Notes: generated by a model not told the origin, from the sequence alone. DNA of 64,000 nucleotides from Rhizophagus irregularis (GCF_026210795.1 NC_089431.1:2604001-2668000); one strand, 5' to 3'. Counted from the first letter of the stretch, positions 24,763 through 41,399 are shown. Numbers and translations: made by a program.

Positions 24763-26845
24763 ATGATTGACAGTCTTTTCGTTTTGAACACTGCTGGGTA
24801 AATTTTCTTTAGGAAATAATTATTCTTTTCTTCTTAATTCTTACCATTTTTTTTTGTTATAGAAAAATTATCATTGAAAAACATTGGCGAGGTCTTATAA
24901 ATCGTCAAGTGGTTGATTATTTTAATGACCAAGTATCTAGACAGTCCTCCCCGGAAGATTTACCACCAGTCGTTTCGACGCCAAAATACCAGCTGGTCCA
25001 TGTTTACCGATCTAGCTTAACTTTTTTAAGTCCTGTTTCTAGTGAAGGTGATTAAACATAAATTGTGAGCCATTTGATATTTAATAAATTTCGGTTTTAT
25101 TCATTGGAATATAAATTATCATTTATTATAAAAAATAGTCGATGTTTTGTTAGTGTTAGAGTTCCTTCACAGGATAGTAGACATACTAGCAGAATATTTT
25201 GGTGAAATATCTGAGCTATCAATAAGAGATAATTTTGATGTCGTTTATCAGGTTAGATTTTAATCATTATTAGTTCGATTTGTATTTACTTTAAATTAAT
25301 CAATTTATAATTAATAGCTTTTAGAAGAAATGATGGATTATGGTAATTCTATAATTTATATTGATTTTAATGGCTCTTAAATAAAAAATGTCTTTAAAAT
25401 AAAGATTGGATAGAATATAATATGATTTTTATTATGTGTTATATAGGATATCCATTAACTACTGAACCTAATGCTCTGAAGGAAATGATTGTACCTCCAA
25501 ATATTATTAATAAAGTGATAAGTCAAGTTGCCGGAGTAACAAGGTAAAAAGGTCTCAAAGATAATAAAAAAAAGTATATACATATAATCTTATTTTTTTT
25601 TTCTTTCGTATTTGCTAGCGTTACGCAGCATATTCCTAATGGAAGTACAATATCAAGTATTCCATGGAGAAAATCTGGTGTAAAATATACAAATAATGAA
25701 ATATATTTTGATATGATTGAAGAAATAGATGCAATCGTTGATAGGTACAACGAAGTAAAACTAAATTTGATTTTCGAGAAAAATGAATTAGGGCTTATGT
25801 TTTTTTTCTTGATAATTTAGTAATGGCGCAATAGTGTCATCTGAAACCCATGGAATAATACAAGCAAATTGTCGTTTATCTGGTTGGTTATTCATAATTG
25901 TTTATTGAATAATAATTTAAATTTAAATTTAAATTAATTTATTGATATTTAGGAATGCCTGACCTTACGTTGAGTTTCGTAAATCCAAGAGTGTTGGATG
26001 ACTGTAGTTTTCATCCATGTGTTAGATATAACAAATTTGAAAATGAACGCGTACTTTCTTTTGTGCCTCCTGATGGTCCATTTAAATTAATGAACTATCG
26101 GGTAAATTTGCCACATCAACAATCTTTACCAATATATGTAAAACCGCAAATTCATATTGGAAATAATGGTGGTATGTTTCTTATTTAATATCATCCGATT
26201 ATAAATATTCTTTTTCTAAAAAAAAAAACATTATAGGTAAATTTGATATATCAATCAATATAAGAAATACAGATGGAAAACCTATAGAGAATGTCTTGCT
26301 GGTATTTCCCTTAGCTAAATCTGTATCGAATGTTAACGCTACATGTAATCTTGGTTCATATATTTTTGATCCCGTCACAAAGGTAAATTTTATCTTTTTT
26401 CGTATGAAAGGAAGTATTTTTAGTCTAAAAATGATTTTTTTTCTCATATTTGGTTAGAGTGTTAGATGGGATCTGGGTAAAATAGAATCTAAAGATAAAG
26501 TTCCTTTATTATCCGGAAACTTCAGCAGTTCGTGAGTAATGTTTTTTTTAGTTGAAAATAAAAAAAATCCAATACTAACAATGGTTTATTTATTTAGTGA
26601 ACAAACACCAGAATCAGGGCATACAATTACATTAGACTTTTCTATTAATATGTATGCAATATCGGGACTTAGAGTAGACAGTTTAAAGATATTTAATGAA
26701 GGATACAAACCATATAAGGTATGTTATATTAAAATTTAACTTTTTTAATTAATGAATGAAATTATTAATTTAATTTATTTAATTTATAAATTTAAAGGGT
26801 GTACGAAGTTTAACCAAAGCTGGAAAGTTTCAAATTCGCACATGA
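24763..26845 (+). CDS. APM3: AP-3 adaptor complex subunit mu
   Basis: AP-3 mu recognises tyrosine-type sorting signals for Golgi/endosome to vacuole transport. Twelve exons: 24763..24797, 24863..25047, 25139..25251, 25318..25342, 25447..25543, 25619..25744, 25821..25882, 25953..26171, 26237..26382, 26458..26531, 26598..26718, 26798..26845; 416 aa, almost the length of human AP3M1 (418). The longin-like N-terminus ([33 protein letters not shown]) is followed by the mu homology domain, with family motifs [47 protein letters not shown] and [18 protein letters not shown]. Every junction preserves the family frame. Exon 4 is only 25 nt. Confidence 0.95.
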
Positions 26846-27222
26846 TAAGGACTTTTTAATTAATTAATTCATTCAAAATTTGGAAGTTTCAATTAAATCA
26901 TTAATGTATTTGGGGAGAAACCAAAAAAAAATTATTTAATTTATAATAATAATACAAATAAAACAAAACTTCTTGTATAATAACTAATAATAAATATTTC
27001 TTGTATTTAAACAAGGGACTATAAAATTAATGATTTAAATTCATTTGAACAAGAAAAATTTGTTGCTTCTGCCTAAAACTACTTTTTTTAACTTCTTTAT
27101 CTTACAATAAGAGAATATTTTTAAAAATCATATAAGTTCCTAATATAAATAAAATAATATAAATAAAATAATAATAAATAATATTTAATGAATACAGAAT
27201 ACTTTACTCACTCATTTCATAA
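26846..27222. other. Intergenic, convergent 3' ends
   Basis: 377 bp of very AT-rich 3'-UTR-like sequence between APM3 and SERF. Nothing else seen. Confidence 0.55.
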
Positions 27223-28033
27223 TTATTTACTTTGATTCGTTTCCTTTTCTGCTTTCGATTCTAATGCTTTCAATTCTAAGGCTTTCTGTTGAAAAAGATT
27301 AGATTATTAATATTATTAATAAAAATGAAATATTTGTTATAAATGAAATTAAAAGAAAATCATTTCAAAACTTACTTGTTGCTTTTGTCTCATAATTTCA
27401 GCATCACTAGAAGGTTAATGAGAATGATCACATAATTTCGAATTTCGAATGATTTTGATTTTTGGAAACGTTTAAATAATTTTTTTTTTTAACAAATCCA
27501 CAAAAATTAATTTCAAAGGATGAAAAAAAAACAATAAAACAAAAAAAAAGAAAATCAATGAAAAAACAAACTTAGTGTCATTCCAAAATTAAAATAAAAT
27601 AAAATAAAATAATCATTTTTTTAAACATACAAAATTAATTAAAAATTAATTTCTTTATATTAGAATAATTAGAATAAGTTTTTTTAAATATATATATATA
27701 TATATACAGATACATATATATAAATAATATAGATCTTTTTTCTTTTTTTTTTTAAATAGTTGATAAAACAAAAAAAAACAAAAAAAATAAAAATAAAAAT
27801 AAAAATATACTATTATAATAATATCTTTTTATTACGTACCTTTCAGCTCTTTTTTTAAAAGCGTTTCCATCTTCTTTTTTCTTTGGTTGCTTAGATTGTT
27901 TTTTCAAATTCTTTTCACGAGCTTTTTCTCTTTGATTTCCACCTTTATAAAATAAAAAAACAATTTTTTATTATTAAGTTCAGAAATAATTTATTTTAAC
28001 ATTCAGACTTCTTAAATACTACTTACGAGCCAT
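27223..28033 (-). CDS. SERF: SERF/4F5-family small protein
   Basis: Four exons (28033..28027, 27942..27840, 27406..27376, 27285..27223) encode 67 aa, starting MARGNQREKAREKNLKKQ. This N-terminus is the hallmark of the 4F5/SERF family, small highly charged proteins known as modifiers of amyloid aggregation and implicated in nucleic-acid binding. The middle (DAEIMRQKQQKALELKA) also matches. The first coding exon is just 7 nt (ATGGCTC). The large third-to-second exon gap (27407..27839) is a 433-nt AT-rich intron, long for this window. Too short and spliced to appear as a plain ORF. Confidence 0.85.
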
Positions 28034-29095
28034 TTTAAATGATTTAAAAATGTAAACAAGTAGAGAATTGAAAAAGATTAAAAAATTTTTTAAAAAATAT
28101 GAAGCGGAGAAACAAAAAAATACGTGGTAAATGTAAATGGGAAGATTTGGAATTTTTAAGCACCGCAGTAATTGCTTTTTTGAGGCTGATTTCCCGACAA
28201 TATCTTTTTAGTATTAGTTCCGTTAATCAATGAACCAAATAAAATAATTATTGTTTTTCAGAACTATGAAATTTTTTTCTTACCAAATTCGTTATTATTA
28301 TTTGTAATTAAAAACGAAGCAGATCTAAATACAAACATCTCATCCATTTTAAGTTATATTATTTAAGCATAAGATTTACATTAAATAATACAAAAAAAAT
28401 GTAAATTTGTAAAAATATACTTAATTTTTATTTTGCAAAAAAAAAATCATTTTCCATATCAATTATGAAAAGGAAAATGAAATGAAAGAAAGGACCCGAA
28501 AATTTTTTATAACTATACAACTAACAAAATTATTATCATTTCAAGAAAAAAAAACAAAAATATTTCGTTAATAATGAAAATAAACTAATGTTAAGGATAA
28601 AATAATATAAATGAAAAAAAAAAATGTCCAAACAATTATATACTAGGGGTAAAAATTTATTAACAACTCAGACGAAGTTATTGACTTAGTGCAAACAACT
28701 TCGAAAGAAAGGGAAAAGGGGAAATCGAAAGAGAAAAATGATATACAAAATGAAAAAAAAAAGAGAGAAAATAAAACTTCCCACTTATGATATCGCCATA
28801 TCCAATTAAGAATCATTGTGGATTTTTTTTTTACTTAAAAAATATCAACAACTAAATTTATCACATTATATAACATTAATTTAACCTATATCAAACAGGA
28901 TAAATTTCAAACTTAAATGGATATGATGCTTTTTTTTTATGAGCGGGATAAAAAAAGGTAAATTTTTAGATGTTAGCAAATTATTATGAAGTCATAAATT
29001 CTACGTGAAAAAGGAAAAAAAATATTATTCACAAAAAATTATTTAAAGAAAATATGATATTTAGTCTATTTTTCAGTCATGCTTGACATTTCAAT
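28034..29095. other. 1.1-kb AT-rich intergenic region
   Basis: Between the SERF start and the MCM1 stop, both on the minus strand. Many A/T homopolymers; no coding, RNA or repeat feature recognised. Should contain the SERF promoter and the MCM1 3' UTR. Confidence 0.5.
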
Positions 29096-30444
29096 TCATT
29101 TCTTATCACCAGGTTGAGGTGAATATTGTTGAACTTTTGCGGCTCCATTTCCTCCAGTATTAGCTTGATTCCAATAACCTGCAGCTGGACTTTGCATGTA
29201 AGGAGAACCTTGAGCGGTAGCATATTGATTCAAATGTTGCTGATTGTATTGAGGATATTGAGCTGGTGACATGTAAGATTGAGCGAGACCTCCGGTACCC
29301 ATTGCCATACTGCTTGGGATGTTACTATATTGATTAGCATATGGATTTATTCCTAGAGCATAAGATTGAGCAGATGATATTTGTCCACTATTAGGTGCTT
29401 GATGCTGCTATGAATTAAATAATTTAAATTTAATCAAGAGATCTTGTAATATAATAAAGTTAAGAAAACGGTTGTTGATTTTACTTGCCTTTCGATCATG
29501 ATCATAAACGTTATCATTATTTCCATCTGTGTGAGTATTATCATTTCCATAATTTGGAGTACTTTGAGACGCACGTGCTTGCTATATTAAAAAAGAAAGA
29601 TTTGATGCAAAAAAAAATTTTATATTAATAAAAAAAAAAAAAAAAAAAATTGTTAAAAACATTTTTAAAGATTAAACTCGAATCGTGATCAAATTTTATA
29701 CGTACCGCAGCAGCTGATTCTTGAGTTGGTGCATCAGGAGCATTTAAACAAGCTTGAATTAAATTCTTTCCCTCAGGTTTAGTAACGAGAGGTTGAAGTT
29801 TTGGAGTAGTAAAGGTATAAACAAGGCCAGTTTCGGATACGACGAGAAGAAGAACTTGTGTGCCCGTCAATGTACTAAGTTCATACGCCTAGATAAGAAA
29901 TTGGTGACAGTTAATAATGATTATTTGGTGAAAAACGTGGGAGAACGAATTGATAAACCGGGCAAGGTTTACAAAAATCATAGAGACAAAATAGGATGTA
30001 CATATGTCCTATTACGATATTTGTCTAGCCAAGTTTCGCCAAAGTGGTAACAAACAAAAAAAAAAATAGGGGTAAAATAACCCAAATACCAATCCAAATT
30101 ATCCGAAGTTCTTTTACAGTGTTAGTTATATGTAGGAGTATCCGATTTTTTTTTTTCTTAAAATTTAACCGAATTACCTTTTTCATTATACCGGCCTTTC
30201 TTTTACTAAAGGTGATATGGCGTCTACTTTTATCATCAATATACTCGATTTTTATCTTGCGGCGTCCAGCTTTTTTCTCGCTCTTACTATCGTCGTCACC
30301 AGAATCGTCGTCTAAATCATCGTCATGGTCTCGCTTACTTCCTCTTCGTGGAGTCGTCTGTTCAGATAACGGCTCCGCAGGGTGTCCTGAAGAGTTACTA
30401 AGTTTTCGTTGGTTAACTGAAACAGAACTACTGAGATTGCTCAT
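29096..30444 (-). CDS. MCM1: MADS-box transcription factor, MCM1/SRF type
   Basis: Four exons (30444..30178, 29888..29706, 29581..29489, 29407..29096) encode 284 aa. The acidic/Ser-rich head (DHDDDLDDDSGDDD) precedes a type I MADS box at about 58-115 (GRRKIKIEYIDDKSRRHITF, SKRKAGIMKK|AYELSTLTGT, VLLLVVSETGLVYTFTTPKL), split by the first intron at the usual place. The C-terminus is Gln/Asn/Tyr/Pro-rich, as in fungal Mcm1-type activators. The third intron (29488..29408) starts GCAAGT: a GT donor a few bases on would lead to an early stop, while the GC donor keeps RK|QHQAPNSG open. It controls cell-cycle and mating-type target genes in yeasts; targets here are unknown. Confidence 0.92.
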
Positions 30445-31466
30445 TTCTGTGACGTGCTTTCAAATGAGGAAGTAGAAGGTTTTTTTTATGTTTATGGGTT
30501 ATCGTTTTTGACTGGTAGTTTGGTAGCAGTAGCCTTTTTTCGTAGTTTGTATTGTCTATATGCGTTTTTGTGGAGCTTTTTTATGTAAAGAAAAAAAAGG
30601 AAATTTAGCTAGGATTAGCTAAAGTTGTTCTGTGGCGCTAACTTGCATGAAATGTTTATCTTTTATTATTAATCCATGATTGGCCTAATTTCTGATTGAC
30701 CCCTCAGGACGGATAATTTTTTTGGTTCACAATTACTACAATAACAGAATAATATCCTTAGTATTAGTCAAACATGGTCTACATAAGATAATTCTGACCA
30801 AATTAAATCAGTTTATAGACTTATTTGTATTATTTGTATTGCGTATTTTACGTTTAAATGTCGTGTCCGATTTACCATTATTAAAACTTTAATTTATTAT
30901 TTTTTTTCACTGGTTAGACAGGTTAGAAATATTTCTAATACAATAAATATCAAATAACTACCAAGATAAATTAATAATAATGTATTTTTTTATTTTTTTT
31001 TTTATTATAATATTATAAAATTATTACCAAAGACATATATGATTTTCGTGTGAAAATTTCGAAAAAAGAGCCAATTATTTGTAGACAAAAAAATTAAATA
31101 TTATCCACAAACTCTATAAAGATAATAATTAAAATACCCCTTATATGATTATTGCTTAGCAACATAGCCACAAAAATTATTCAATTACTTTAATTACTTA
31201 CCAATTTAAGATAACAATTGCATTCCTATAATAGATGTAAATCGAACATCGGGTTACTAAAGTTACTAAAGCAAAAACAGAAGAAATAGCCGCCATACTT
31301 TATCTATCAAGGTATTAGCCCAAGTTTGTGAGACTTTAAATTAAATTTTTTTCAAAGATTCCTAAATAAATTTATTAAATAATAGATTTACAAGTTTAAG
31401 ATTACTGCAAAGGGGAAAAGGGGTTGAAATATTATAAAAAAGTTTTTGTTACAAAAATTTTCATTA
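30445..31466. other. 1-kb AT-rich intergenic region
   Basis: MCM1 upstream region and capping-protein 3' flank. AT-rich with homopolymers; no feature recognised. Confidence 0.5.
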
Positions 31467-32835
31467 TTATGATTTTCGTTCCATTAACTTTCCCAACAAT
31501 TCTTTTTGAATATCTGCCTGTTTTTGAGATTCGACAAGCGATTTGATCGATCGTAAATCATTTACAATATCTTTCGTCTTGCCGAAATAAACTTCTTGAA
31601 GTAAATTACGCATTTTAAGTTCAATGTCCTCAACCATACGTCCAATATTGGCTATGTGAGCTGAAGGATCATCAATTGGATAATCGGCTTCGAACTATTT
31701 ATTTATCCATCGTAAATAATTTTTTTTTAATAAATATAAGCAAAATCTATCCAGTGAAAAATATTATAACTTTATATATATATATTTTATTTTACCTGTC
31801 TCGTCATACTCCCAGATAAATTCATATTTCCGAGTTCAGGTTTGCTTGTAATGGTGTATAACATAACAGTAGATGTTAATTTATAATGTGCATTACGACC
31901 TCGTTCATTTGCTTTGAATACATGAATTGAATCCCATGCCCCCTTCATCCTACGACTACCATCACCGACTAAAAAAAAAAAGTCAACCGTTATTATTAAA
32001 AAGTTATGAATAATTATATCATATAAATTTTTACCTTTTTTAAATAAAACCGCGCCAGAAAATCCGGATTGAAGTTTACTTTGAATTAGTTCTTGTTCTT
32101 GGTCATTGTCCCAAAAATATACTGAAGAAGTACCTCCCTCATAATACCTTTAAAACAAATAATATAAAATTTAATAATAGCTATTAGATTTCTTTTTAGA
32201 GGGGAAAGAAAATAATACTACACACATCTCACGATATGTATCAAAAGCTTCATTGGCGGATACCTCCAATTTGCGAATTTTTTGAGAAGGGAATATTCCA
32301 TCATTTATTGGAGGATCATACTCGTTTGACCAAGGAGAACTAAAGGGAGAAGAGATTTTTTTTTTATTTTTTATTTTTTTTATAAATAGAGAAAGAAAGT
32401 AGTTTAAATGTCGGTTTAAATAACCAATATTACGATTAGGTGCGTTTTAATGAAATAAGACAAAAGTTTTAGCTTTATAATTCTTAATGTATTTTAAAGG
32501 ACAATTAGTAATAGCTTAGCTTACCGAAAAGAATCACCATCTCTGTTAAAAGTAGACATTAAATAATCTTTATTCGCGATTTTGCATTTTGCAACCTTAA
32601 GTGGTTGGTCAATAGCATTTAACAGTTCATCTTGAAGACCAGGGACAAGATCTACAAGCTGTGAAAGATTATCCTCTGTATTTTGAGGAGGGAGGCGTCT
32701 CATGAGATCTAAAGCACAATCAATTTGGTCACCCTGTTGAAATCAGTTTCAACAATGATAAAAAAGAAAATTTGAAAATTTACATTAAAAAGAAAGATTT
32801 CAGGAATTATAACATATTTGTTAATTTTCTACCAT
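31467..32835 (-). CDS. CAP2: F-actin capping protein subunit beta
   Basis: Caps actin filament barbed ends as a heterodimer with the alpha subunit. Six exons (32835..32833, 32733..32525, 32339..32226, 32147..32035, 31968..31796, 31694..31467) give 279 aa (human CAPZB 272-277). Family blocks in order: [105 protein letters not shown] and the C-terminal actin-binding tail ending KLMERKS. In the preferred model the first exon is only the ATG. An in-frame ATG at 32961 would add a 42-residue basic, Asn-rich extension (321 aa) not known in the family. Confidence 0.92.
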
Positions 32836-32961
32836 TTTGAGTCCTGACAAGAGTCTACGGAAGTAATTTGGCCTACTAATTTTCATAAAATTGTTTTGAT
32901 TATAGGAAAAATTTTTATTGGGTGGAGGAACAAATTCATGTGATCGATGATATTTTGTCAT

Positions 32962-33294
32962 ATTTCAAAGCTTGATGACAGTGGAAACCGCGGTAATTGT
33001 TGGAATTTGTAATAATTTCTTCGATCATATTTCTGCTGCTTCGGTCTTCGGACACAATACAATATCTTACAATGGGTCAATAAAGCAAAATTCGGGAATA
33101 AAAAAAAAAAAAGTTTCAGACAATTTATTCATCGAAATCTAATTGTACCGATACAAATATTGAACGCATGATGATCAATTCGATTCAAACTTTAAATTTG
33201 TTATACAATATTAAAAAAAATATATATATAATTTTTTATTTTTTTTTAGATTAAAAAATAATTTAGATTTAAATATATTAACATTTGATTAAAA
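32962..33294. other. Intergenic, between capping protein beta and IDH2
   Basis: About 330 bp, AT-rich. Should contain the CAP2 promoter and the IDH2 3' UTR. No other feature seen. Confidence 0.45.
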
Positions 33295-35098
<1,804 letters not shown>

Positions 35099-35431
35099 GG
35101 TGATAGAGAAAAAACCGAGGCTAGAAAATGATCTAAATCATGCAAACAGAGATAAAGATAAGAGGCTGTGTTACCATGTAACATCAGATCATTCAGATGA
35201 ACATATTGAAGATACAGGGTGTGACACACTGACAAATGGTGACAAAGAAAGGTATATAAAGAAATCATCGGAGAATATTTATTTATCTTTATAAAAAAAG
35301 CTTTTTTTTTTTTTAAAAAAAAAAAACTTATTTTATTTTTTTTTTAATTTACAAATATTATTATTGGAAAATAAAAGATCGGATTAAAATCAATCACAAT
35401 TTATTTGAGAATTAAAGGAAAAATCTTCGAG
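35099..35431. other. IDH2 upstream region / MGM101 3' flank
   Basis: 333 bp with long T and A runs (35300-35345). The plus-strand open frame extending into it (from 35013) overlaps IDH2 exon 1 in antisense and is not called as a gene. Confidence 0.5.
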
Positions 35432-36706
<1,275 letters not shown>

Positions 36707-38574
36707 TTTTTTTGCATATAAAAAAAGAGAGTTGTCGCAAGTAAATGATGAGCTAAATGATCTAGTACATTTTTCCCGCAGCAAGCTTCCATTTAAAGGT
36801 TTTGATTGGATGAAAAAGGAAAGAGTTCACAATTTTTTTTTTTGCCCATTTATTAACACCTAAAACCACCAAACTTTTGCAAGGTTTGCTCGTGTAATGC
36901 ATTCTTACTCTTAAATGAACGTAATATTCTTTTAAGTGCGTAACCTATTATACGAATTCAACCAAAAATGTAAATTGTCAGCTAAATTGAAATAATATAT
37001 AATTGAGTTAAATAATACTATAATTTTGTGGGAATCTAGTACGAGATATTATTGATTGATGAAATAGACTTTATGTTGAAGCTAAGATGGTAATACATAA
37101 ACATTTTATTCTTCTTGACTTCTTAGAATTCGAAAAAAAAAATATTTAAAAATATTTATAGGATAATTATTTGATGTAGTATACTTACCACTTAAAGACA
37201 CGAATTTTCTGGAACGAAAAGTAACATTGTTTTTGGTATATTCATTACACATCGTGATTAATACCATGGGAGCATGGCATCGAAGCTTTGGAATATCAAG
37301 GTAGTTAATTCCAGATTCTTCAACTTATGTTTACGTAGATTTTAAGCTCAAAGAGATAAAGAAGAATTTCTAATTTTATATATTAAATGATTTGTAAATG
37401 GGCTTTCATCAGAAGATGATGTTGAAGATACATCAGGAAACGTTAAAATACACAATATTCAAAACTATTCCTGAAGAATTTGCTAATTGGATGATCTAGA
37501 AGAATCGAAGGAAGTATTTCATAATTGAAATTCCTAAATTAATGATTTCAGTTATAATGGGGATATGGGGAAATGAATATTTGTCACGTCAATCACCACA
37601 AATTACAAATTACAAATTATAAATTATCATTAGCAAGGACAAAAAAAGGTTAGAAATTAACTGACAGAATATTTCACAAAATGTATATATAATATTAATA
37701 TTATAGTTCATTAAATATGTTCGGAAAAGCCGATCAAATTAAATATTTTTGACAATTGATCAAAAAAGTAACATAAAATCATTACTTTATTAATAACAAT
37801 AGTGAGAAAATATTTTCCCTAATAATAAAGTTATGTCACCAAAAAAAAAAAAGATGGTTTATGACTTTTTATTAAATATAAAAATTTCCTTAGAGTTATT
37901 TAATCTTCCATCTCACCCCAAATGTTTTTATAGTTGATCGGGAGGGATGAACTTTGAAACTAACTACTAAAATATAACATTTAGGAACAATCGGTTAGAC
38001 ATTCCTTTTTATTATTAAAAAGAAATGCCGCTTATATTCAAATTATATTTAAATTTTGTTGTATTCCAATTTAAGCAAGTTAATTATCTCTAATTTTTTT
38101 GGTACATAGTCACGTGAAACAATAACAAGCTTTTTGATAAAGGCGCGTCAGTATTATTATTATTATTTGTCTTACACCTTATCATTGGAATCTTTTACCA
38201 TTTTTTCTTTCTTGTTTTTTTTCTTCTAGACTTTTTTCTTTCTGTTTTGAACTTTATTTTTCTATAAATTCTATGCATGAAAGAAAGTATATCAGGAATT
38301 CAAAAGTTACACCATAAGTAATTAATTTCTCAGATTCTTAAATGTATTTTGGAGCAGAGAATTGTTTATTATTATTTGTTTTTTTTTTTATATAGATAAA
38401 TTATTCTTTGTATGATTGTATCCATCTCTTTTACACTTTTTTCACATAAAACAAATGCATTATAATAATTATTTTATATTGAACTACATTCGGTAGTTAC
38501 AATAAGAGAGATGAAAAACAAAATATTTCCTTTCGGTATTTTAAAATTATCCAACTAATCTTTTTTGGCTTTTT

Positions 38575-38690
38575 TAATATATAAATATATATATAATATA
38601 TATTATATATATAATTATATAATATATAAATATAAATATATATATATAAATATATAAATATTATTAATATATATATATATAGATATTAAA
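38575..38690. repeat. AT-only low-complexity tract
   Basis: About 115 bp composed only of A and T in TA, TATAA and TAAATA units; able to form many hairpins. Confidence 0.8.
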
Positions 38691-39235
38691 CCCTAAAAGA
38701 ATTATCGGATATAAATTCATTCAATGATTTTTTTTCAGCATTATTGTTACATTTTTGTATGCAAAGAAAAAATTTTTTCTCGTTTCCTAAAATTAAATAA
38801 TCTTCTTTTATGGTTAATGATAACTGCAATTGGACCAAATTAAATTTAGCTATACTAAATTAAGGTTGAAGATCATTGATGATAAATTATATAATAATTG
38901 ATTTTCAAATGAGAAAGATACCATATGGATATTTAGAAGCCAATAAATGTATGATTGGAACATGCAATCTGCAATGATAACGATAAAAAGATTATATTAT
39001 TCATATAACCAGAACCATTAAATATTGTCTTGTTTAATATTATTCCGTATTTTCCCTTTCTTGGAATCTATATTCCGGGTTATGGGCGCACAAGAATACA
39101 AGTTTTTTTTCTTTGTGTTCATGCAATTCCTGTGGTTAAAGCCTCACACAGCGTCAATGATATAAATTCGGAATCAATGATTTCCAAGTGAAATAATTAA
39201 TATCACATTTTGTTAATGATTTTCGAAAATAATGA

Positions 39236-39236
39236 G

Positions 39237-39276
<40 letters not shown>

Positions 39277-39371
39277 TATTATATTATTTTCAATTTAATT
39301 TTTATAAATTTTTTTTTTTTTTTTTTTTGAAAAAAAAAAAAAATTTCAAAAAAAAAAAAAAAAAAAAAAAA
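39236..39371. repeat. (TA)n microsatellite followed by T20 / A14 / A24 runs
   Basis: A (TA)16-like run at about 39236-39269, then 20 T at 39309-39328, then two A runs (39330-39343 and 39348-39371). The T and A runs can pair as a long hairpin. Confidence 0.8.
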
Positions 39372-40225
39372 CGGTATCCATAAAAAAATTATTTCCTATT
39401 TTTGCAAACGACATATGATTATTCCCCAAGTTAATCAAAATGAATTCAAAGTTTTTATTTGGGTTATACCTAGAAATTCAGCCCCATAACATTCACATTT
39501 ATGGAAAAAAGTTCTCCGAATCATTCCGCTTCCCACTAAACTTAAAAAGAAATTTAAGATGTTGCATATACTCCATCTTTAGATTTTTCCCATGTCCTGT
39601 CTTTTGGATTAATTTTTTACAAAACCAGTTAATAAACAAGGTTAAAAATAAAATAAAATAAAAATAAAAATAAAAAAATAAAATAAAAAAAAAGTCTTAC
39701 AATATATCCTTCTTAAATATATAAGCCGAATACCAAAGTATTTCGGGTATAAATAATTATATTTTGTGTATTTTGTATAACAAGTTTTATGGACCCCAAT
39801 GTTGAAATCATTATGAAAGATCATGTTTCCAACAGGGTTGATTGATTCTAATTTTTTTAAGGCAGCGATAGGCGATCTAAAGTTTCAAAAGAAAATCACT
39901 CTTAAAACATATAATCATCATGTTCTTACAACTTCGATTTGCCAATATATATATATTTATATCTTATACATATACATATATACATATATATAAAATATAT
40001 ATATATATATATATTCATATAAACAATCGTTTTATAGAAACATTGATAGAACGCATAAATTTTAAACTTTATTTTAACATAAATTCGACTCAGCATTAAC
40101 CATTTTTAATCATAACCACAATTTCCTTTATTTGTATTGCATTTATAATTATTATTTATATTATTGCATATTATGCTAATTCTGTATAAAAGCCCTTAAA
40201 GCCTTTGTTCCGATAAATTTTTTTT

Positions 40226-40265
40226 TTTTGTGGCTTAATTTGATTGGTTAAAGTAAGCCACAAAA
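40226..40265. repeat. 12-bp perfect inverted repeat
   Basis: TTTTGTGGCTTA (40226-40237), a 16-nt spacer, then TAAGCCACAAAA (40254-40265). No flanking gene end is near, so it is not an obvious terminator; possibly the relic of a small mobile element. Confidence 0.7.
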
Positions 40266-41399
40266 CCCGACTGACCAAATTTTGAACCCAAGAAACCATA
40301 ATTAGAAAGATTTTTTTTAAAAAAACCCGATCCCTTGCTTGTTTATGTTTGTTTGTGGAAATTGGTATACGTAATGGGACTATAACCATCGCCGTATTTT
40401 TGGGGAGGTTACTCCAAACAACCCCTTTTATGTTCATATTTTTTTAGAGTTTCATTAACAATTTATGGGCTATGATTTTTGTGTAACTTTTTGCCATCAA
40501 AAAAAGGGAAATTTTTTTTCTTGGTGAACTTTCTTTCCCGTACCAAATAAGGGGTTGATAACAGTGGGAATATTTAAAATTTTTTTTTTTAGTTTCTTTT
40601 ATATTCCCAATTTAGTTAAGTTATTTATTTATGCAAAATATTTATGATGTGATTATTTCAAAATCAAATGTGATTCATTCCATTCCTTATTATTTTATTG
40701 ATCCTTACTTTAAAAAAAAAAATTTTTTTTTTAGCACCAAAAAAAATTTTGTATATTTTTTTTCCTTTTTTTCGTATGTACCCTTTTTGCTTCGTTTCAA
40801 TTTTATTGTTTTGAATATTACATTTTAATTATTTTTCGGATTAGCTCCCTATTCCCCGGTTTGTCCATATTTAAATTATTACTATTTTACCTTTAATTCA
40901 GCCTTAATATACACTAAACATAATATAAAAAAATTAACCTAATCCGAAAAAAAAATTTCTGTATATATAGGAGTCTTATTTTAACTCCCGTTACCACTAT
41001 TTGATACAAAACCAAAAAAAAAAAAAAAATAATCAAAGAAGATTTAATTACTCCATTATTTCAATTTCTCCGCGACCAAGGTTCGATTTTTTTCTTCTTC
41101 TTTATGCTATTCCATTATCAAAGTGTGAAGTTTTTTTTTTCAATAAATATGATAAAATATAAATACTCCACTCAATAAATATTATTAATTCCTATTCTAT
41201 GTGTTTTATATATATAGTTATTTCCTTGATAACTTATATGAACTAAAAAAAAAAAACTTTAAGAGTTGGAGAAAAAAAATTTTTTTTTTTTGCGCGCCGT
41301 TTATTTTTTTTTTTTTTTTTTTTTCTTGAAACCTTTTTCCCATTTTTGTTCTTTCTTTCCTCTTTATACTTAAAAAGAAAATAGCTTTTTTTTAATAAA

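Larger units (their letters stand above)
36707..41399. other. 4.7-kb gene-free AT-rich block
   Basis: I find no gene. It contains (TA)n tracts, long T and A runs and one strong inverted repeat (listed separately). The section 39850-41340 is crowded with homopolymers of 6-22 nt, which would be prone to length errors. It ends in the presumed velvet promoter. Confidence 0.55.

Noticed and set aside
39440-40437. Open frames in the AT-rich block (39440-39661 plus, 40171-40437 minus)
   Set aside because: Biased Lys/Phe/Ile composition, homopolymer-driven, no motif recognised.
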